64,000 nucleotides of DNA from Magnetospirillum sp902729445 (GTDB taxonomy: Bacteria; Pseudomonadota; Alphaproteobacteria; Rhodospirillales; Magnetospirillaceae). Both the position numbers and the translations under genes were made by a program. The notes under the pieces were generated by a model, which ran no database searches, had not been told where the DNA came from, and was given only the letters and a program-made list of their open reading frames with translations. Below, piece after piece: positions 40,630 to 49,933 of the stretch (position 1 is its first letter; every line of letters begins with the position of its first letter). Location of the stretch: positions 62,001 to 126,000 of the forward strand of contig NZ_CACVCE010000003.1 of NCBI RefSeq assembly GCF_902729445.1, in the 5' to 3' direction.

Positions 40630-42033
40630 CTAGCGGGCCTTGTCGTCGGTGTTGACGCCCAGAAGCTTGAGCTTGCGATGCAACGCCGACCGCTCCATGC
40701 CGACAAAGGCGGCCGTGCGCGAGATGTTGCCGGCGAAACGGTTGACCTGGGCCAGCAGATATTCCCGCTCGAACAATTCGCGGGCCTCGCGCAGCGGCAA
40801 CGTCATGATCTCGCCCGACTTCTCCCAGCGCAGCACGACCGGCGTGATGGCGCCGATCTCGCTGGGCAGCATGTCGGCGCGCACCGCCTCGGCCTGCTCG
40901 CCCGGGGCCATGATCAGCAACCAATCCATCACGTTGCGCAACTGGCGCACATTGCCCGGCCAGTCATAGGCCTGCAGCGCCGCCAGCGCGTCCTCGCCCA
41001 AAGTGCGCGGCTGCACGCCGGCGGCCTGGGCCGCCAGGAACATGAAATGGCGCGCCAGATGAGGGATGTCTTCCTTGCGGTCACGCAGCGCCGGCACCCG
41101 CATCGGCACGACGTTCAGGCGATAGAACAGATCCTCGCGGAAACGGCCGGCGGCCATTTCCGATTGCAGGTCGCGGTTGGTGGTGGCGATGACACGGACA
41201 TCGACTTCGACCCGCTTGGTGCCGCCGACCCGTTCGAAGGTCTGGTCCTGCAGGACGCGGACGATCTTGCCCTGGGTTTCCAGCGGCATGTCGGCCACTT
41301 CGTCCAGCAGCAGCGTACCGCCATGGGCCTGTTCGAAGGTGCCGACCTTGCGTTGACCATCTTGGCCGTCATGGCCGTGTTCCGAGCCGAACAGCTCGAT
41401 TTCCATGCGGTCGGGGTGCATGGCGGCGCAGTTCAGCACCACGAAGGGCGCGTCGGCCCGTTTGGAATGGGCGTGAACGATGCGGGCCACCACTTCCTTG
41501 CCCGAACCGGCCGGGCCGGTGATCAGCACGCGCGAATTGGTCGGCGCCGCCTTTTCGATGATCTGGCGGATCTGCTGGACATAGGCCGACACGCCGACCA
41601 TGTCGCCGACGGCGGTGGCGCCGCCGATGCGCAGGCGCAGTTCCTGGTTCTCGCGACGCAGGCGGGCGGCCTCGATGGCGCGCTCGATGATGATCAGCAG
41701 GCGGTCGGTCTTGAACGGCTTCTCGATGAAGTCATAGGCGCCCTTGTGAATGGCCTCGACCGCCGTCTCGATGGTGCCGTGGCCGGAAATCATCACCATC
41801 GGCACGTCGGGGTGCTCGGCCTTGACCGCCTCGAGGATGCCCAGGCCGTCGAGCTTCGAGCCCTGCAGCCAGATATCCTGGATGATCAGGCTGGGACGGC
41901 GCGCCCGCACGGCCTCGAGCGCCGCATCGGAATGGGCGGCCTCACGCGTGGAATAGCCTTCGTCTTCAAGAATTCCGGCGATCAAGGCCCGGATGTCGGC
42001 CTCGTCGTCGACGATCAGAATGTCATGCGCCAT
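40630..42033 (-). CDS. ntrX: Response regulator NtrX
   Basis: 467-aa NtrC-family response regulator. Receiver domain (residues 1-120) with phospho-acceptor Asp in LIIQDIWLQG; AAA+ domain about 140-375 with Walker A GPAGSGKE and Walker B LLLDEVAD; Fis-type HTH at the C-terminus. The sigma-54-contacting GAFTGA is missing: the corresponding stretch reads FGSEHGHDGQDGQRKVG, so it is unlikely to activate sigma-54 promoters. ATG at 42033 overlaps the end of ntrY. Confidence 0.93.
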   Translation of the reverse strand: MAHDILIVDDEADIRALIAGILEDEGYSTREAAHSDAALEAVRARRPSLIIQDIWLQGSKLDGLGILEAVKAEHPDVPMVMISGHGTIETAVEAIHKGAYDFIEKPFKTDRLLIIIERAIEAARLRRENQELRLRIGGATAVGDMVGVSAYVQQIRQIIEKAAPTNSRVLITGPAGSGKEVVARIVHAHSKRADAPFVVLNCAAMHPDRMEIELFGSEHGHDGQDGQRKVGTFEQAHGGTLLLDEVADMPLETQGKIVRVLQDQTFERVGGTKRVEVDVRVIATTNRDLQSEMAAGRFREDLFYRLNVVPMRVPALRDRKEDIPHLARHFMFLAAQAAGVQPRTLGEDALAALQAYDWPGNVRQLRNVMDWLLIMAPGEQAEAVRADMLPSEIGAITPVVLRWEKSGEIMTLPLREARELFEREYLLAQVNRFAGNISRTAAFVGMERSALHRKLKLLGVNTDDKAR

Positions 42034-44266
42034 TTTCAACCGTCATGTCGGCAGACGCGGAGGCCGCTTGCGACTCGGTGTGGCGGAACGCCATCCCGAT
42101 GCGGGCCCCGCCTGAGGGGGCGTCCTCCAGATAAAGGTCACCTTCATGGTCTTCCACGATTTTCTTGACGATGGCAAGACCTAATCCCGTGCCCTTGCTC
42201 CGCGTCGTGACATAGGGCTCGGTCAATCTTTCGCGGTTTTCCGCCGGCAATCCCTTGCCGTTGTCGGTCACCTCGACGCGGATGGCGCCGGTTGCGTCCT
42301 CGGTCAGCACCAGCGACACCTGGCCGGGCGGCAGATCGTCGCCTTCCCGGCCGGCGATGGCCTCGACCGCGTTCTTCAACAGATTGGTCAGGGCTTGGCC
42401 CATCAGGCGGGCGTCGCAGAACAAGGTCACCGGATGATCGGGAATGTCGCCGGTGAATGTGACCTCGGGATATCCGGTCTTTTGCAGGAACAGCGATTCG
42501 CGGCAGATGGCCGACAGGTTCTCGGGCTTCATCTGCGGGGCCGGCATGCGGGCGAAGGACGAGAATTCATCGACCATGCGGCCGATGTCGCCGACCTGAC
42601 GGACGATGGTTTCGATCAAGGTTACATAGGTGTCCGGATCGCTTTGAATTTCCTTAAGATATTTGCGCTTCAGCCGCTCGGCCGACAATTGAATCGGGGT
42701 CAGCGGATTCTTGATTTCGTGGGCGATGCGCCGGGCGACGTCGGCCCAGGCGGCCTTGCGTTGGGCCGAGACCAATTCGGTGATGTCGTCGAAGGTGACG
42801 ACATAGCCGATGGTTTCGCCCTCAAGCCGCTCGGCGGCGGCACGCACCAGCAAGGTCCTGGCCCGGCCGGCGCGCGACAGGCGCACCTCGTGATGGACCA
42901 GACGGTCGGGCCGGCGGCGCATGTCGTCGATGGCGTCGGCCAGTTCGGGCACCATATCGACCAGGGGGTGGCCGATCATCTCTTCCGACGACAGGCCCAG
43001 CAACTCGCACGCCGAGCGGTTCGGCAAATGGATGCGCTGTTCGCGGTCCAGACCGATCACGCCGGCCGACACGCCGGCCAGCACGGTTTCGGTGAAACGG
43101 CTGCGTTCGTCCAGTTCGCGGTTGGCCTCGATCAGCTCGCGGCGCTGCTGGTCCAACTGGCCGGTCATACGGTTGAAGGCACGGGCCAGCGTGCCGACCT
43201 CGTCGGCGGCATCCTCGTCAACCCGGATTGACAGGTCGCCGGCGCGGATCTTCTCGGCGGCATCGATCAGCTTGGCGATCGGCGTCGCCAGCGTCATGGC
43301 CATGCTCAGGCCGACCCACACGGCGGCCAGCAGCAGCAACAGCGCGACCACGGCGAACACCAGCGAGAAGGCCCGTTCCAGCCCTTGGCGCTTGCCTTCC
43401 AGCCGCTCGTATTCGGCCACCGCCGCCGAGGTGTGCTCCATATGGCCGATCACCTTGGGATCGACGAAGCGGCCGACATATAGGAACGTCTCGCTGAAGA
43501 AGCCTTGCAGCATCACCAGGGCGCGGATGCGGTCGTCATCCTCGCTGGTCAGCACCGCCACCTCGCCCGACCGGGCCTTTTCATAGGCCCAGAACGGAAT
43601 CTGATCCAGCCCCGATTCGATCGAGAAGGCCAGGCCGGACTTGGCCAGCACCCTGCCCTGGGCGTCGAAGACGATGGCCTCGGTCAGGCCGCGGACGGCC
43701 GCCTGGGTCGAGACGAAATTGGAAAAGCGGGCCAGCGACCGGGTCAGCATCGGCCCTTCGCGATTGATGTCGTTGGCCATGGCCAGGGCGTCGCCGCCGA
43801 TGATCTGCTGGTGTTCCTCCTGATAGGCCTTGGCGACGGCCAGCGAGGCCTGCAGCGCGGTCCGCACCCGGTCCGAGAACCACCCCTCGACGCCATAGCG
43901 GAAAAACACCGTCGAGCCGACCGACACCAGGATCGCCGGCGTCAGCGCCACCAACGAGAACAGCAGGACGAATTTCAAATGCAGGCGCGAGCCGGTGGTG
44001 CCGCGCCGATGGGCCCGCCACACCGAGACGATGCGCAACCCCACCAGCACGCCCAATCCCAGCAGCAAGGCGACATCCAGCGCCAGCAGGCTAAGGACGG
44101 TCCGCGGGTCGGGCACCTCGGGGCCTGACACCGTCATGGCCAGGAAGGTGGCGATGACCGACGGTACGGTGGTGAAGGCCAACAACAGCGCCAGTTTACG
44201 GGCCAGCCCGATCTTTCTGGCCCACACCATCAAACGCGGCAATTGGCGCCTGCGGTCGCCGGCCAT
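42023..44266 (-). CDS. ntrY: Membrane sensor histidine kinase NtrY
   Basis: 747-aa sensor kinase. Four hydrophobic segments (about residues 23-46, 58-82, 98-117 and 297-322) frame a periplasmic sensing region (about 118-296); then HAMP, PAS, HisKA with RIAHEIKNPLTPIQ, and HATPase with GKGLP and GTGLGLAIV. Cognate regulator NtrX follows immediately. Involved in nitrogen and redox control in alphaproteobacteria. Starts 3 bases after ntrC. Confidence 0.95.
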   Translation of the reverse strand: MAGDRRRQLPRLMVWARKIGLARKLALLLAFTTVPSVIATFLAMTVSGPEVPDPRTVLSLLALDVALLLGLGVLVGLRIVSVWRAHRRGTTGSRLHLKFVLLFSLVALTPAILVSVGSTVFFRYGVEGWFSDRVRTALQASLAVAKAYQEEHQQIIGGDALAMANDINREGPMLTRSLARFSNFVSTQAAVRGLTEAIVFDAQGRVLAKSGLAFSIESGLDQIPFWAYEKARSGEVAVLTSEDDDRIRALVMLQGFFSETFLYVGRFVDPKVIGHMEHTSAAVAEYERLEGKRQGLERAFSLVFAVVALLLLLAAVWVGLSMAMTLATPIAKLIDAAEKIRAGDLSIRVDEDAADEVGTLARAFNRMTGQLDQQRRELIEANRELDERSRFTETVLAGVSAGVIGLDREQRIHLPNRSACELLGLSSEEMIGHPLVDMVPELADAIDDMRRRPDRLVHHEVRLSRAGRARTLLVRAAAERLEGETIGYVVTFDDITELVSAQRKAAWADVARRIAHEIKNPLTPIQLSAERLKRKYLKEIQSDPDTYVTLIETIVRQVGDIGRMVDEFSSFARMPAPQMKPENLSAICRESLFLQKTGYPEVTFTGDIPDHPVTLFCDARLMGQALTNLLKNAVEAIAGREGDDLPPGQVSLVLTEDATGAIRVEVTDNGKGLPAENRERLTEPYVTTRSKGTGLGLAIVKKIVEDHEGDLYLEDAPSGGARIGMAFRHTESQAASASADMTVENGA

Positions 44267-44269
44267 CGG

Positions 44270-45718
44270 CTATTTCAGCCCGCCGCGGGCCACCGACAGG
44301 TCGAGATCGCGGATCTTCTTGCGCAGCGTGTTGCGGTTGACGCCCAGGATATGGGCGGCCTTGATCTGGTTGCCGCGGGTCACCTCGAGCGCCAGGCTGA
44401 TCAATGGCCGCTCGACCTCGCGCAGCACGCGGTCGTAGATGCCGGGCGGCGGCAGATTGTCGCCGTGGCTGGAGAAATATTCGCGCAGGTGGCGCTCGAC
44501 GCTGGCCGACAGCCCCTCGCCCTCGACCGAGGCGACGGCATCGGCGATCGGGGCGCCGCCGGCCAACTCAGCCTCGATGACATCGACGCCGATCACTTCC
44601 TGGGAATAAAGCGCGCCCAACCGGCGAACCAGATTTTCCAGCTCGCGCACGTTGCCGGGCCACCGATGCCGCTTCAGACGGTCCATCGCCTGGGAATCGA
44701 TGGCCTTGGGCGGCAATCCCTCGGCGCCGGCCTGGCTCAGGAAATGGCGAACCAGTTCAGGGATGTCCTCGGTCCGCTCGCGCAAGGGCGGCAGCCGGAT
44801 CGGCACCACGTTCAGGCGATAGAACAAATCCTCGCGGAACAGTCCCTGGCGGATCAGTTGGGTCAGGTCGCGGTGGGTGGCGGCGACGATGCGGACATTG
44901 GCCCGGATCGGCGTGCGGCCGCCGACGGTGGTGTATTCGCCTTCCTGCAGCACGCGCAGCAGCCGGGTCTGCGCCTCGGGCGGCATGTCGCCGATCTCGT
45001 CCAGGAACAGCGTGCCGCCTTCGGCCTGCTCGAACCGGCCGGACGCCCGCTGGGTGGCGCCGGTAAAGGCGCCCTTTTCATGACCGAACAGCTCGGACTC
45101 GATCAGTTCGCGCGGGATCGCCGCCATGTTGATGGCGACGAACGAGCCATTGCGGCGCTTGCCGTAATTGTGAAGCGCCCGGGCCACCAGTTCCTTGCCG
45201 GTGCCCGACTCGCCGGTGATCATCACCGACAGGTCGGTGCCCATCAGGCGGGCCAGGGTCCGATAGATTTCCTGCATCGCCGCCGAGCGGCCGATCAGCG
45301 GCAGCTTTTCCTCGTCCTCGACGGCGCCATCCTCGCTGGGCTGGCTGCGCGGCGTTGTCAAGGCACGGTTGACGACCGAGACCAGCTCCTTGATGTCGAA
45401 CGGCTTGGGCAGATATTCGAAGGCGCCGCGCTGGGTCGCCTTGACCGCGGTCAGCAAGGTATTCTGCGCGCTCATCACGATGATGCGCATTTCCGGGCGG
45501 ATCTTCTTGATGCGGGGCAGCAGATCCAGGCCGCTTTCATCGGGCATCACGACATCGGTGATGACCAGGTCGCCCTCGCCTTCCGACACCCAGCGCCACA
45601 AGGTCGAGGCGTTGCCGGTGGTGCGGACCTCGTAGCCGGCGCGGCCCAGCGCCTGGGCCAGAACAGTACGGATGCCGCGATCGTCGTCGGCGACCAGGAT
45701 GGTGGATGGTGTACTCAT
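44270..45718 (-). CDS. ntrC: Nitrogen regulator NtrC
   Basis: 482-aa sigma-54 activator. Receiver domain with Asp in LVITDVVMPDESG, AAA+ domain with GESGTGKE and an intact GAFTGA (in EKGAFTGATQ), Walker B LFLDEIGD, and C-terminal HTH (HILGVNRNTLRKKI). Phosphorylated by NtrB under nitrogen limitation; likely activates glnB, glnA, amtB and possibly nifA. 3 bases after ntrB. Confidence 0.97.
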   Translation of the reverse strand: MSTPSTILVADDDRGIRTVLAQALGRAGYEVRTTGNASTLWRWVSEGEGDLVITDVVMPDESGLDLLPRIKKIRPEMRIIVMSAQNTLLTAVKATQRGAFEYLPKPFDIKELVSVVNRALTTPRSQPSEDGAVEDEEKLPLIGRSAAMQEIYRTLARLMGTDLSVMITGESGTGKELVARALHNYGKRRNGSFVAINMAAIPRELIESELFGHEKGAFTGATQRASGRFEQAEGGTLFLDEIGDMPPEAQTRLLRVLQEGEYTTVGGRTPIRANVRIVAATHRDLTQLIRQGLFREDLFYRLNVVPIRLPPLRERTEDIPELVRHFLSQAGAEGLPPKAIDSQAMDRLKRHRWPGNVRELENLVRRLGALYSQEVIGVDVIEAELAGGAPIADAVASVEGEGLSASVERHLREYFSSHGDNLPPPGIYDRVLREVERPLISLALEVTRGNQIKAAHILGVNRNTLRKKIRDLDLSVARGGLK

Positions 45719-45721
45719 GAC

Positions 45722-46834
45722 CTAGGCTCGATCCCCTTCCTCGACCATCGGCAACATCACCCTGAACACGGTGCGCCGTGGAATAGAGTCAAATTCGACG
45801 ATGCCGCCATGATCGCCGACGATCTTGGCGACCAGGGCCAGGCCCAGGCCCTTGCCGGCCGGCTTGGTGGTGACGAAGGCGTCGAACAGGTGCTGGCGCA
45901 GATCATCGGGAATGCCGGCGCCATTGTCCTGGATGCTGACCACCAGCGGCAGGTGGCGCCTGGCCTCGCTGCCGGGAACGGCCAGGCGGACGCCATGCTG
46001 GTAGGCGGTGGTGACGACGATTTCGCCGCCATCGGCGGGTGCGGCCTCGGCCGCGTTCTTGATCAGGTTCAGGAATACCTGGATCAACTGGTCGCGGCTG
46101 CCCCACACCGGAGGCAGCGACGGGTCGTAATTCTCGATGATCCGGACATTGCGGGCGAAGCCGTTTTCCGAGATGCGCCGCACATGTTCCAGCACCTGAT
46201 GGATGTTGACCGGCACGCGATCGACCTGGGGATTTTCGGAGAATACCTCCATCCGATCGACCAATGCGACGATACGGTCGGCCTCGTCGACGATCAGGCG
46301 GGTCAGTTGGCGGTCTTCCTCGGACGCCGCCAGTTCCAGCAATTGCGCGGCGCCACGGATGCCCGATAGCGGGTTCTTGACCTCGTGGGCCAGCATGGCC
46401 GCCATGGCGGTGACCGAACGGGCCGCGTTGCGGCTGGCCAACGAGCCGCCGATCTTCAAGGCGATGGATTGCTCGTGCAGGGAAAGGGCCACGCCGCCGG
46501 GGATTTCGGCGATCGGCGACACCTGGACGGTCACGGTCCGATGTCCGGTGCGCGGGGTGTCGAGGATGATGCCGTATTCGGACACCACCTGGGATTCGTG
46601 GCGGGCCTGCTCGATCAGCGAGAAGATCGGACAATCGGGCGGCAGCAACGCCTGAACCGACTGGTTGCACAGATAAGCCTGGCCCGACTGGAACAATTGT
46701 TCCGCCGCCGCGTTGGCGTAAAGGATGCGATCGTCACCGTCGATCACCAGCACCGCGGCCGCCAGGGCGCCCAGCACCAAGGACGGATCGACCGTGTCCC
46801 GTGGGACCCTGCGCAGGGCCGTTTTCGCGCTCAT
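45722..46834 (-). CDS. ntrB: Nitrogen sensor kinase NtrB
   Basis: 370-aa cytosolic kinase/phosphatase that responds to PII. PAS domain (about 20-120), HisKA with AMLAHEVKNPLSGIRGAAQLLE (His about residue 161), HATPase with DNGAGIPDDL and GKGLGLALV. ATG at 46834 overlaps the dusB stop by 4 bases; the long frame upstream is a dusB shadow. Confidence 0.96.
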   Translation of the reverse strand: MSAKTALRRVPRDTVDPSLVLGALAAAVLVIDGDDRILYANAAAEQLFQSGQAYLCNQSVQALLPPDCPIFSLIEQARHESQVVSEYGIILDTPRTGHRTVTVQVSPIAEIPGGVALSLHEQSIALKIGGSLASRNAARSVTAMAAMLAHEVKNPLSGIRGAAQLLELAASEEDRQLTRLIVDEADRIVALVDRMEVFSENPQVDRVPVNIHQVLEHVRRISENGFARNVRIIENYDPSLPPVWGSRDQLIQVFLNLIKNAAEAAPADGGEIVVTTAYQHGVRLAVPGSEARRHLPLVVSIQDNGAGIPDDLRQHLFDAFVTTKPAGKGLGLALVAKIVGDHGGIVEFDSIPRRTVFRVMLPMVEEGDRA

Positions 46835-47838
46835 GCCGCCTCGCGGTCGCACAGGGGAAGATAAAAGTCGAGGATGGCGCGGCGAACCTTGTCTGCATCG
46901 CTCATCCGGTTGACGGCGGCGCGGAAATCGGCCGAGCCATGCAATCCCTTGGAATACCAGGCCACATGCTTGCGGGCCATGCGAATGCCGGTATCGCTGC
47001 CGTAATGGGACAGCATGTCGTCGAAATGGGCCAGCAGGATCTCGAGTTGGCGTTCCAGCGAGGGATCGGCCCGGCGCTCGCCGGTGGTCAGATACGCCCC
47101 CACCTGGCCGGGCAGCCACGGCCGGCCATAGGTGGCCCGCCCGATCATCACCCCGTCGGCGCCGGATTCCTGAAGCGCGCGCACGGCATCGGCCTCGGTG
47201 TGGATGTCGCCATTGACCACCACCGGGATCGATACCGCCTCCTTGACCTGGCGGACGAAGGCCCAATCGGCGGTGCCGGTATAGAATTGCTGGCGGGTGC
47301 GCCCGTGCACGGTGACCATCTTGATGCCGCTTTGCTCGGCGATGCGGGCCAGGCGCGGCGCGTTCAGGGTGTGGTGGTCCCAGCCCATGCGGCACTTCAA
47401 GGTCACCGGGATCGACACCGCCCGCGCGGTCGCTTCCAGGATGCGCCCGGCCAGCACCTCGTCCTTCATCAGGGCCGAGCCGGCCTCGCCCTTGATGGCG
47501 ACCTTCTTGACCGGGCAGCCCATATTGATGTCGATGATGGCGGCGCCCATGTCCTGGTTCATCCGCGCCGCATCGGCCATGGCGGCGGTGTCGCAGCCGG
47601 CCAGTTGCACCGACAGCGGGAATTCCTCGGCACAGCCGGCGGCCATCTTGATGGTCTGGCGGTTGGCCCGGATCATCGCCTGGCTGGCGATCATTTCCGA
47701 CACCACCAACCCGCCGCCCATCCGCTTGACCAGACGCCGGAACGGCAGATCGGTCACGCCGGACATCGGCGCCAGAATCACGGGGTTGGCGAGGGTCAGG
47801 TCGCCGACGGACAGGGGTTTCGACAAGATCGCAGTCAT
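46831..47838 (-). CDS. dusB: tRNA-dihydrouridine synthase DusB (NifR3)
   Basis: 335-aa FMN-dependent TIM barrel that reduces uridines in tRNA. APMSGVTDLPFRRL, INMGCPVKKV with the active-site Cys, CRMGWD, VHGRTRQQFYTG and GVMIGRATYGRPW are diagnostic. It is the nifR3 gene that opens the ntrBC operon in many alphaproteobacteria; overlap with ntrB suggests coupling. Confidence 0.95.
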   Translation of the reverse strand: MTAILSKPLSVGDLTLANPVILAPMSGVTDLPFRRLVKRMGGGLVVSEMIASQAMIRANRQTIKMAAGCAEEFPLSVQLAGCDTAAMADAARMNQDMGAAIIDINMGCPVKKVAIKGEAGSALMKDEVLAGRILEATARAVSIPVTLKCRMGWDHHTLNAPRLARIAEQSGIKMVTVHGRTRQQFYTGTADWAFVRQVKEAVSIPVVVNGDIHTEADAVRALQESGADGVMIGRATYGRPWLPGQVGAYLTTGERRADPSLERQLEILLAHFDDMLSHYGSDTGIRMARKHVAWYSKGLHGSADFRAAVNRMSDADKVRRAILDFYLPLCDREAA

Positions 47839-47921
47839 GCTGCGTATTTATTATGCAGACGCTGCCCAATGCAACGGCAAAAGCCGCGTGCCTAGTGACT
47901 AAGCTTTCGGCAAAGCTGGAA

Positions 47922-48371
47922 TCACCGTAAGTTCAATTGTTGCTGGCGGGCCTGAATCTCGGCCGGCCAGGTCGATTTGACATAGGCCAGGACCGAGCGG
48001 ATTTCGCGGTCGGTCAGCCGGCCGACGAAGGACGGCATGGCCGAACGATAGTCGGGCGGCGCGAACCGGCTCATGCCGTGCTTGGTCATGGCGAACAATT
48101 GTTCATCGCTGTGGTGCCAGGTGTGGCCGGTTTCGTCGTGCGGCGGGGCCGGCAATTCGCCGTTGGGCTTGCGGACCCGCCAATCGGGCTCGCCCTTCAG
48201 GTCGGCGCCGTGGCATTCGGCACAATGTCTGCGATAAAGGTCGGCCCCCTGGGCCACGGCCTGGACGTCGCGCGGGTCGATGGCGTGGCCGAAGCGCTGC
48301 CACGGGCGCGATGCCAGGACGCCCCCCACCATAGCCGCCACCACCAGGCCAATCACGATTTTCGGCTTCAT
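47922..48371 (-). CDS. Small periplasmic/membrane c-type cytochrome
   Basis: 149-aa mono-heme cytochrome c. An uncleaved-looking N-terminal membrane anchor or signal (residues 5-22) is followed by CAECH (heme-binding CxxCH) and a distal Met in SAMPSFVGRLTDRE. Role in electron transfer unknown. ATG at 48371 chosen by the hydrophobic N-terminus. Divergent from the ACT-domain regulator gene. Confidence 0.88.
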   Translation of the reverse strand: MKPKIVIGLVVAAMVGGVLASRPWQRFGHAIDPRDVQAVAQGADLYRRHCAECHGADLKGEPDWRVRKPNGELPAPPHDETGHTWHHSDEQLFAMTKHGMSRFAPPDYRSAMPSFVGRLTDREIRSVLAYVKSTWPAEIQARQQQLNLR

Positions 48372-48486
48372 TCCCGCCCTCCCGGCACGAACTATAACGG
48401 CCCCGCCGCGCCTGCGGTAGTGGGTTGCAATCCGCTGTCCAAGGCGCATGATGGGGCCTGTTTTTTCACGGCTGCGGGCCTTTGAC

Positions 48487-48999
48487 ATGAGTACCGTCCT
48501 GATCTCGATCTTCTGCCCCGACCGCACCGGCCTGATCGCCGCGATCACCGGCAGGCTGTTCGACCTTGGCGCCAATCTGGGCGACACCAGCTTCGCCATG
48601 CTGGGCGCCGGCGCCGAATTTACCTCGATCTGCGAATTGCCGGCCGGGTTCGACGCCCTCGAGATCGAGGGCGCGCTGGAAGCCATGCCGGAACTGGCCT
48701 CGGCGCAGATTTCGGTCAGGTCGTTCGACCTTGATTCCGCCCACGGCCCGGCCGGGCGGATCACCCACCGGGTGGTGGTGTCGGGCGGCGACCGCCCCGG
48801 CCTGGTCGCCCGCCTGTCCGAGGTGTTCGGCGAGTTCAAGGCCAACATCGTGCGCATGGACGCCCAGCGCCTTCCCGAACAGGGGCTTTACATCACCCGC
48901 TTCGCCGTCTCGTTGACGGAACGGGCCGATGCCTGCCTGGCAACGGTGGCCAATACCGCCGGCGAGTTGCACCTGACCTGCCATATCGAGACGGCGTGA
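48487..48999 (+). CDS. GcvR-like protein with two ACT domains
   Basis: 170-aa protein of two tandem ACT domains: ISIFCPDRTGLIAAITGRLFDLGANL (about 6-31) and VVSGGDRPGLVARLSEVFGEFKANIV (about 97-122). Resembles glycine-cleavage regulator GcvR and other small-molecule-sensing proteins; target unknown. Overlaps the Crp/Fnr gene by 4 bases (GTGA), suggesting a two-gene unit. Confidence 0.88.
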   Translation: MSTVLISIFCPDRTGLIAAITGRLFDLGANLGDTSFAMLGAGAEFTSICELPAGFDALEIEGALEAMPELASAQISVRSFDLDSAHGPAGRITHRVVVSGGDRPGLVARLSEVFGEFKANIVRMDAQRLPEQGLYITRFAVSLTERADACLATVANTAGELHLTCHIETA

Positions 49000-49670
49000 G
49001 CGGATCGATGGACGAGGATATCGTCGCCTCGTTTCCCCAGTTCGCCAAACTGGACAATGCGGGCGCCCGTCTGTTGCGCGATTCGGCCCGTGTTGCCGCC
49101 ATTCCCGCCGGCACGGTGCTGTTCCAGGACGGCGCCGAATGTTCCAGCTACGTCCTGGTGATGGACGGCTCGATCCGTGTGCAGAAGGTCGCCGAGAACG
49201 GGCGCGAGATCGTGCTGTACCGCGTTGAGTCCGGCCAATCCTGCGTGTTGACCACCAATTGCCTGATCGCCCGCGAGGATTATGCCGCCGAGGGCATCGC
49301 CGAGACCGACGTCCGCGCGTTGGTCCTGCCGGCCGCGACCTTCCGCACCCTTCTCGGGCAATCGGAAGCGTTCCGGGATTTCGTGTTTTCGGCCTATGCG
49401 GCGCGGATCGGCGACCTTTTGATGTTGATCGAGGAAGTGGCCTTCGGCCGCGTCGATGTCCGCCTGGCCGCCTGGCTGCGCCAGCATGCCGATAGCGGCG
49501 GCACCGCCCGCGCCACCCACCAGGAAATCGCCGTCGAACTGGGCACGGCGCGCGAGGTGGTCAGCCGCCAGCTCAAGGAATTCGAGCGGCGCGGCTGGGT
49601 CAGTCTGCATCGCGGCCGCGTCGAGATCCGCGACACCAAGGGATTGTCCAGCCTGTCCGACGGTGTGTGA
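48996..49670 (+). CDS. Crp/Fnr family transcriptional regulator
   Basis: 224-aa regulator: cyclic-nucleotide-binding-like domain (about 15-140) and winged HTH (ATHQEIAVELGTAREVVSRQLKEFE, about 170-194). The FNR iron-sulfur cysteines are absent, but two cysteines lie close together in GQSCVLTTNC (C83, C89), a possible thiol switch. GTG at 48996 overlaps the preceding stop; an ATG at 49008 is an alternative. It probably acts on the DUF2892 gene downstream. Confidence 0.9.
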   Translation: MSGSMDEDIVASFPQFAKLDNAGARLLRDSARVAAIPAGTVLFQDGAECSSYVLVMDGSIRVQKVAENGREIVLYRVESGQSCVLTTNCLIAREDYAAEGIAETDVRALVLPAATFRTLLGQSEAFRDFVFSAYAARIGDLLMLIEEVAFGRVDVRLAAWLRQHADSGGTARATHQEIAVELGTAREVVSRQLKEFERRGWVSLHRGRVEIRDTKGLSSLSDGV

Positions 49671-49679
49671 CCTAGTCAC
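49667..49679. promoter_or_regulatory. Candidate operator of the Crp/Fnr regulator
   Basis: GTGAC-CTA-GTCAC, a perfect dyad overlapping the regulator's stop codon, 62 bases before the DUF2892 ATG. GTGAC/GTCAC half-sites are of the Crp/Fnr type, although the spacer is short. Confidence 0.4.
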
Positions 49680-49741
49680 GGAGCGATGGCGCCCGTTGTG
49701 GTCTAGTGCCCCGACTGAACCATTTTGATGTCGGAGCAATC

Positions 49742-49933
49742 ATGAACAAGAACGTTGGCGGTATCGACCGCATCCTTCGCATTGTCGCTGGTATCGGCCT
49801 GATCGCCGTGTCCGCCCTGACCGACTATATCGGCCCGTGGGGCTTCATCGGCGTGGTGCCGCTGGCCACCGGCCTGATCGGCTGGTGCCCGGCCTACCTG
49901 CCGCTGGGCATCAAGACCTGCCGGAAGGCGTAA
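49742..49933 (+). CDS. Small inner-membrane protein, DUF2892
   Basis: 63-aa protein with MNKNVGGIDRILRIVAGI and two hydrophobic segments (about 12-28 and 33-50), matching the YgaP-type DUF2892 membrane domain. In other bacteria DUF2892 is linked to rhodaneses and sulfur metabolism; no rhodanese domain is here. It follows a Crp/Fnr regulator and overlaps the convergent putA by 23 bases. Confidence 0.9.
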   Translation: MNKNVGGIDRILRIVAGIGLIAVSALTDYIGPWGFIGVVPLATGLIGWCPAYLPLGIKTCRKA

